Origin: JAFGLZ01 sp964390905
GTDB taxonomy: Bacteria; Planctomycetota; Phycisphaerae; UBA1845; JAFGLZ01
Direction: 5' to 3'
DNA length: 64,000 nt
Assembly (NCBI GenBank): GCA_964390905.1
Contig: CAYMLO010000022.1
Location: 17,032-81,031 of the forward strand
The translations under genes and the position numbers were made by a program. Positions 61,160 to 64,000 of this stretch are shown piece after piece. The notes under the pieces were generated by a model, which did not search any database, was not told where the DNA came from, and saw only the letters and a list, made by a program, of their open reading frames with translations. The first letter of the stretch is position 1, and every line of letters starts with the position of its first letter.

Positions 61160-61485
61160 TGATGGCCGACGCGACGATGCTGGTGACGATGAAATGGCAC
61201 TGTATGGTGCTCGGCGCGGTCCTGTTCGGACTCGGGCTGGTGGGCTTCGTCACGCGTCGGAACCTGATCATCATGTTCCTGAGCACCGAAGTGATGCTGC
61301 AGGGCGTGCTGGTGAACCTGCTGGGCTTCAACCTTCTGCATCAGACGTTGAACGGCCAGTCGTTGGCGTTGTTCATCCTGGTCGTGGCGGCCGTCGAGGC
61401 GGCGGTCGGGTTGGGCATGGTGATCTTGCTGTTTCGGCTGCGCAGGTCGCTCGACAGCGAGGCCTGGCGGTCGATGAAGGGATGA
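61156..61485 (+). CDS. nuoK: NADH-quinone oxidoreductase subunit K
   Basis: 109 residues with three spans. Conserved membrane glutamates appear in IIMFLSTEVMLQGVLVNLLGFN and ILVVAAVEAAVGLGMVILLF, which belong to the proton pathway. Begins within the nuoJ stop (ATGA). nuoL follows after 38 bases. Confidence 0.95.
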   Translation: MMMADATMLVTMKWHCMVLGAVLFGLGLVGFVTRRNLIIMFLSTEVMLQGVLVNLLGFNLLHQTLNGQSLALFILVVAAVEAAVGLGMVILLFRLRRSLDSEAWRSMKG

Positions 61486-61523
61486 CGGTGTGATGTGAGC
61501 GCCGGCCTCGACGCCGGTGGTGG

Positions 61524-63509
61524 ATGGAACGACACGTGCTCGCGAGTTGGCACTACTCCTGTTTGATCCCCTTGCTGCCGCTGCTGGGAACAGCGCTGGT
61601 GGGACTGCTGATCCGTGCGCTGGGCGGCCGGGCCCATTGGCCGGTGATCCTCGGCGTGGGCGGGGCGTTCATCGTCTCGCTGATTTTGGCGCTGAGCGGC
61701 CAGGCCCACGGCGACGAGCTGGTCCGCGAGATCTACCGCTGGATCCCGACGGGCGCGGGCGCCCTGGCCAGCAGTGCCGCCTGGTTCAACATCAACTTCC
61801 TGATCGACCCGCTGACGATCGTGATGCTGCTAACGGTGACGTGCGTCAGCACACTGGTAGTGATTTATTCGGTCGGCTACATGCGGGAGCACGATGGGCA
61901 TCCGGAGCGGGGGTACGAGCGGTTCTTTGCGTTTATGGGCCTGTTCGTGTTTTCGATGTGCTCGCTGGTGCTGGCCGGGAACTTCCTGTTGCTGTACCTG
62001 GGCTGGGAGGCGGTCGGGCTGTGCAGTTACCTGCTGATCGGCTTCTACTACCAGAGACCGGCGGCGGCAGCGGCGGCCAAGAAGGCCTTCCTGGTCAACC
62101 GGATCGGCGACTTCGGCTTCGGGCTGGGCGTGCTGCTGATCTACTTCACGTTCGGGTCGCTGGACTACGGCACGGTGTTCGAGGCCGTCCGACTGGCGAT
62201 GGAGAACAACGTCGCCAAGCTCACCGAGCTGGGCATCGCCAACCCCGAGCAGCTGGTCCATCAGCTGGAGCACACGAACCGCCTGACGTGGATCGCGTTG
62301 CTGCTGTTCTGCGGCGCGGTGGGCAAGAGTGCCCAGCTGCCGCTGTACGTCTGGCTGCCCGACGCCATGGAGGGCCCCTCGCCCGTCAGCGCGTTGATCC
62401 ACGCCGCGACGATGGTAACCGCCGGCGTGTACATGGTCGCTCGGTGCGGCATCATCTTCGCTCATTCCGAGACGGCGATGACGGTCGTGGCCTGGACCGG
62501 CGGGCTGACGGCGATCTTCAGCGCGACGATCGCGCTGGCCCAGTACGACCTGAAACGGATCCTCGCCTACTCGACGGTGAGCCAGCTGGGGTACATGTTC
62601 CTGGCGTTGGGCGTGGATGCGCCGGCGGCGGCCATCTTCCACCTGCACACGCACGCGTTCTTCAAGGGGTTGCTGTTCCTCGCCGCGGGCAGCGTGATGC
62701 ACGCGATGGCGGGCGTGATCGACGTCCGCAAGATGGGCGGGCTGAGCCGGCAGATGCCGATCACGTGCATGACGTTCTGGATCGGCGGGTTGGCGCTGGC
62801 GGGGTTCCCGCTGCTGAGCGGCTTCTGGAGCAAGGACGAGATCGTCGCAGCGGCGCTGCACAGCAGCACGCCGCTGGGCATCATCGGGCTGATTACGGCC
62901 GTCATGACGGCCTTCTACACGTTCCGGGCGATCTTCATGACGTTCCACGGCCAACCGCGACTGCCCGAGGGCGCGCACCCGCACGAGCAGCCCCGCGTGA
63001 TGACCGGGCCGCTGTGCATCCTGGCGATCGGTGCAGCCCTGGCGGGGTACTGGAACATCGCCGGGCATTTCGCCCACTACCTCGACCCGTCGCTGACGAT
63101 GGCGCACGCCGCCGAGCACGGTCATGACTACGCGGTGATGGCGATCTCCGCGGTGTTGGCCATCCTCGGCATCGGGGCGGCCTGGCTGGCGTACAACAAG
63201 AAGCCATCGATCGCGGAGGGCGTGGCGCGGGCGTTCCCGACGATGCATCGCGTGCTGAACAACAAGTGGTACGTCGACGAGATCTACGACGTTTGCATCG
63301 TCCGGCCGTTGCGGGGCATCGGCCGGCTGTGCTGGAGCGTCGACGATTGGGGCATCGACGGGATCATCTGGATCGTCACGGCGGTCCCGCGAGCGCTGGC
63401 CTGGATCTTGCAGCAGGTGTTCCAGCGCGGGGCGTTGCAGGGCTACGCCCTGAGCGGGGCGTTGGCGATCGCCATCATCCTGGCCATCGTGCTGGCCAAG
63501 ATGCAGTAA
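61524..63509 (+). CDS. nuoL: NADH-quinone oxidoreductase subunit L
   Basis: 661 residues with many spans and the long C-terminal lateral helix region. Antiporter-like motifs: LLYLGWEAVGLCSYLLIGFYYQR, LPLYVWLPDAMEGPSPVSALIHAATMVTAGVYMVAR (with the conserved Lys/Glu system), and AYSTVSQLGYMFLALGV. It is the distal proton-pumping subunit; the horizontal helix is represented by the final ~100 residues (VDDWGIDGIIW and following). Length is normal. nuoM follows after 31 bases. Confidence 0.95.
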   Translation: MERHVLASWHYSCLIPLLPLLGTALVGLLIRALGGRAHWPVILGVGGAFIVSLILALSGQAHGDELVREIYRWIPTGAGALASSAAWFNINFLIDPLTIVMLLTVTCVSTLVVIYSVGYMREHDGHPERGYERFFAFMGLFVFSMCSLVLAGNFLLLYLGWEAVGLCSYLLIGFYYQRPAAAAAAKKAFLVNRIGDFGFGLGVLLIYFTFGSLDYGTVFEAVRLAMENNVAKLTELGIANPEQLVHQLEHTNRLTWIALLLFCGAVGKSAQLPLYVWLPDAMEGPSPVSALIHAATMVTAGVYMVARCGIIFAHSETAMTVVAWTGGLTAIFSATIALAQYDLKRILAYSTVSQLGYMFLALGVDAPAAAIFHLHTHAFFKGLLFLAAGSVMHAMAGVIDVRKMGGLSRQMPITCMTFWIGGLALAGFPLLSGFWSKDEIVAAALHSSTPLGIIGLITAVMTAFYTFRAIFMTFHGQPRLPEGAHPHEQPRVMTGPLCILAIGAALAGYWNIAGHFAHYLDPSLTMAHAAEHGHDYAVMAISAVLAILGIGAAWLAYNKKPSIAEGVARAFPTMHRVLNNKWYVDEIYDVCIVRPLRGIGRLCWSVDDWGIDGIIWIVTAVPRALAWILQQVFQRGALQGYALSGALAIAIILAIVLAKMQ

Positions 63510-63540
63510 CGGGAGCAGCCGACAAGGCGAAGGACGAACG

Positions 63541-64000
63541 GTGGACTGGCTGAGCGACTGGATCCTGACGTTGATCATCTTCCTGCCGCTGGTGGGCGCG
63601 GGGCTGATCTGCCTGCTGCCGTCATCGTCGGCCGATGCGATCCGTCGGCTCGCCCTGCTCACCGCGGTGGTGACGCTGGCCCTGACGGTCGTCGCTCTGT
63701 GGATGTTCCTCGGCACGCCGGCGCCGCAGACGGGCGGCTACGCGTTGGAGAAGAGCGTCCAGTGGGTCGGCGGCGGGGACGGCCCGCTGGCAGTGCTCGA
63801 CATCCGCTATCACGTCGGCCTCGATGGGGTCAGCGTCTGGCTGTTTGCGCTGACCGCGCTGCTGACGCCGTTGGCGATCTGGGGGAGCTTCTCGGGCATC
63901 CAGACGCAGGTCAAGCAGTACTACATCTTCATGCTCCTGCTGCATACGGGCATGCTGGGCGTGTTCTGTGCGATGGACCTGCTGCTGTTTTACATCTGTT
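63541..64000 (+). CDS. nuoM: NADH-quinone oxidoreductase subunit M (3' end cut by window)
   Basis: The frame begins at GTG 63541 with AAGGA six bases upstream and is open to the window end (153 codons). It begins with a hydrophobic span (WILTLIIFLPLVGAGLICLLP), then the family stretch DIRYHVGLDGVSVWLFALTALLTPLAIWGSF, as in antiporter-like NuoM. The remaining ~350 residues and probably nuoN lie beyond the edge. Confidence 0.9.
   Translation, partial: MDWLSDWILTLIIFLPLVGAGLICLLPSSSADAIRRLALLTAVVTLALTVVALWMFLGTPAPQTGGYALEKSVQWVGGGDGPLAVLDIRYHVGLDGVSVWLFALTALLTPLAIWGSFSGIQTQVKQYYIFMLLLHTGMLGVFCAMDLLLFYIC

Overview
The window is about 64 kb of GC-rich (roughly two-thirds G+C), gene-dense bacterial chromosome. 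It probably comes from a planctomycete, most likely of the Phycisphaerae type. This is inferred from the gene mix: a Tat-dependent sulfatase, FG-GAP/VCBS and Asp-box (BNR) secreted proteins, a sulfatase-modifying-factor-like fold fused to a sialidase-like propeller, tandem DUF4159 domains behind a prenyltransferase-like domain, a prepilin-leader protein, DUF362, SMP-30, a GxGYxYP putative glycoside hydrolase, a PEP-CTERM protein, an IS1380-type remnant and a fused AroD-AroE enzyme. No rRNA, tRNA or CRISPR array was seen.

Layout. 0-4.4 kb: a minus-strand group of an iron-dependent (glycerol-1-phosphate dehydrogenase-like) enzyme cut by the window edge, the N-terminal half of a split transketolase, a class III aminotransferase and a duplicated SCP2-like protein. 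4.5-6.6 kb: leuA behind a promoter, a Leu-rich leader peptide and a textbook attenuator. 6.7-13.8 kb: HAD hydrolase, AroDE, an iron-sulfur flavoprotein, an MFS transporter, SMP-30, aldo/keto reductase and DUF1349. 13.9-16.8 kb: a soluble GAF histidine kinase with a single-domain response regulator. 16.9-20.2 kb: two large secreted proteins. 20.4-23.2 kb: a four-gene YedE-TusA-cysteine desulfurase-DUF3343 cassette typical of selenium/sulfur trafficking. 23.2-26.2 kb: a decayed IS1380-type transposase, a GxGYxYP protein and a truncated epimerase, which look like a recombination scar. 27.9-29.5 kb: two tiny secreted peptides, one with a lipobox, directly ahead of a radical SAM/SPASM enzyme. 29.5-38.9 kb: DUF4159 protein, prepilin-like protein, DUF362, an ECF sigma/anti-sigma pair and purB. 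39-51.5 kb: cell-surface and secreted proteins, an MMPL transporter, a sulfatase, citrate synthase, a PKD-cyclophilin lipoprotein and a glycosyltransferase. 51.9-64 kb: a nuoABCDEFGHIJKLM operon, cut inside nuoM by the right edge.

Four observations stand out. (1) A leucine attenuator with mutually exclusive antiterminator and terminator helices precedes leuA. (2) Two peptides with the same N-terminal motif and a radical SAM/SPASM enzyme form an apparent three-gene operon that resembles an rSAM/lipoprotein modification system. (3) Five unrelated genes (response regulator, sulfatase, citrate synthase, nuoG, nuoI) carry, at or just after the stop codon, a sense-strand G-rich tag with quadruplex-type spacing; inside the nuo operon one tag also forms a perfect 19-bp hairpin arm. 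(4) Two dispersed repeat families occur more than once: a ~100-bp element with 24-bp terminal inverted repeats (two copies 33 kb apart), and an 18-nt motif that also occurs in a complex tandem/inverted array near 39 kb.

Calls rest on reading the sequence and on recalled family motifs. No database search was run.
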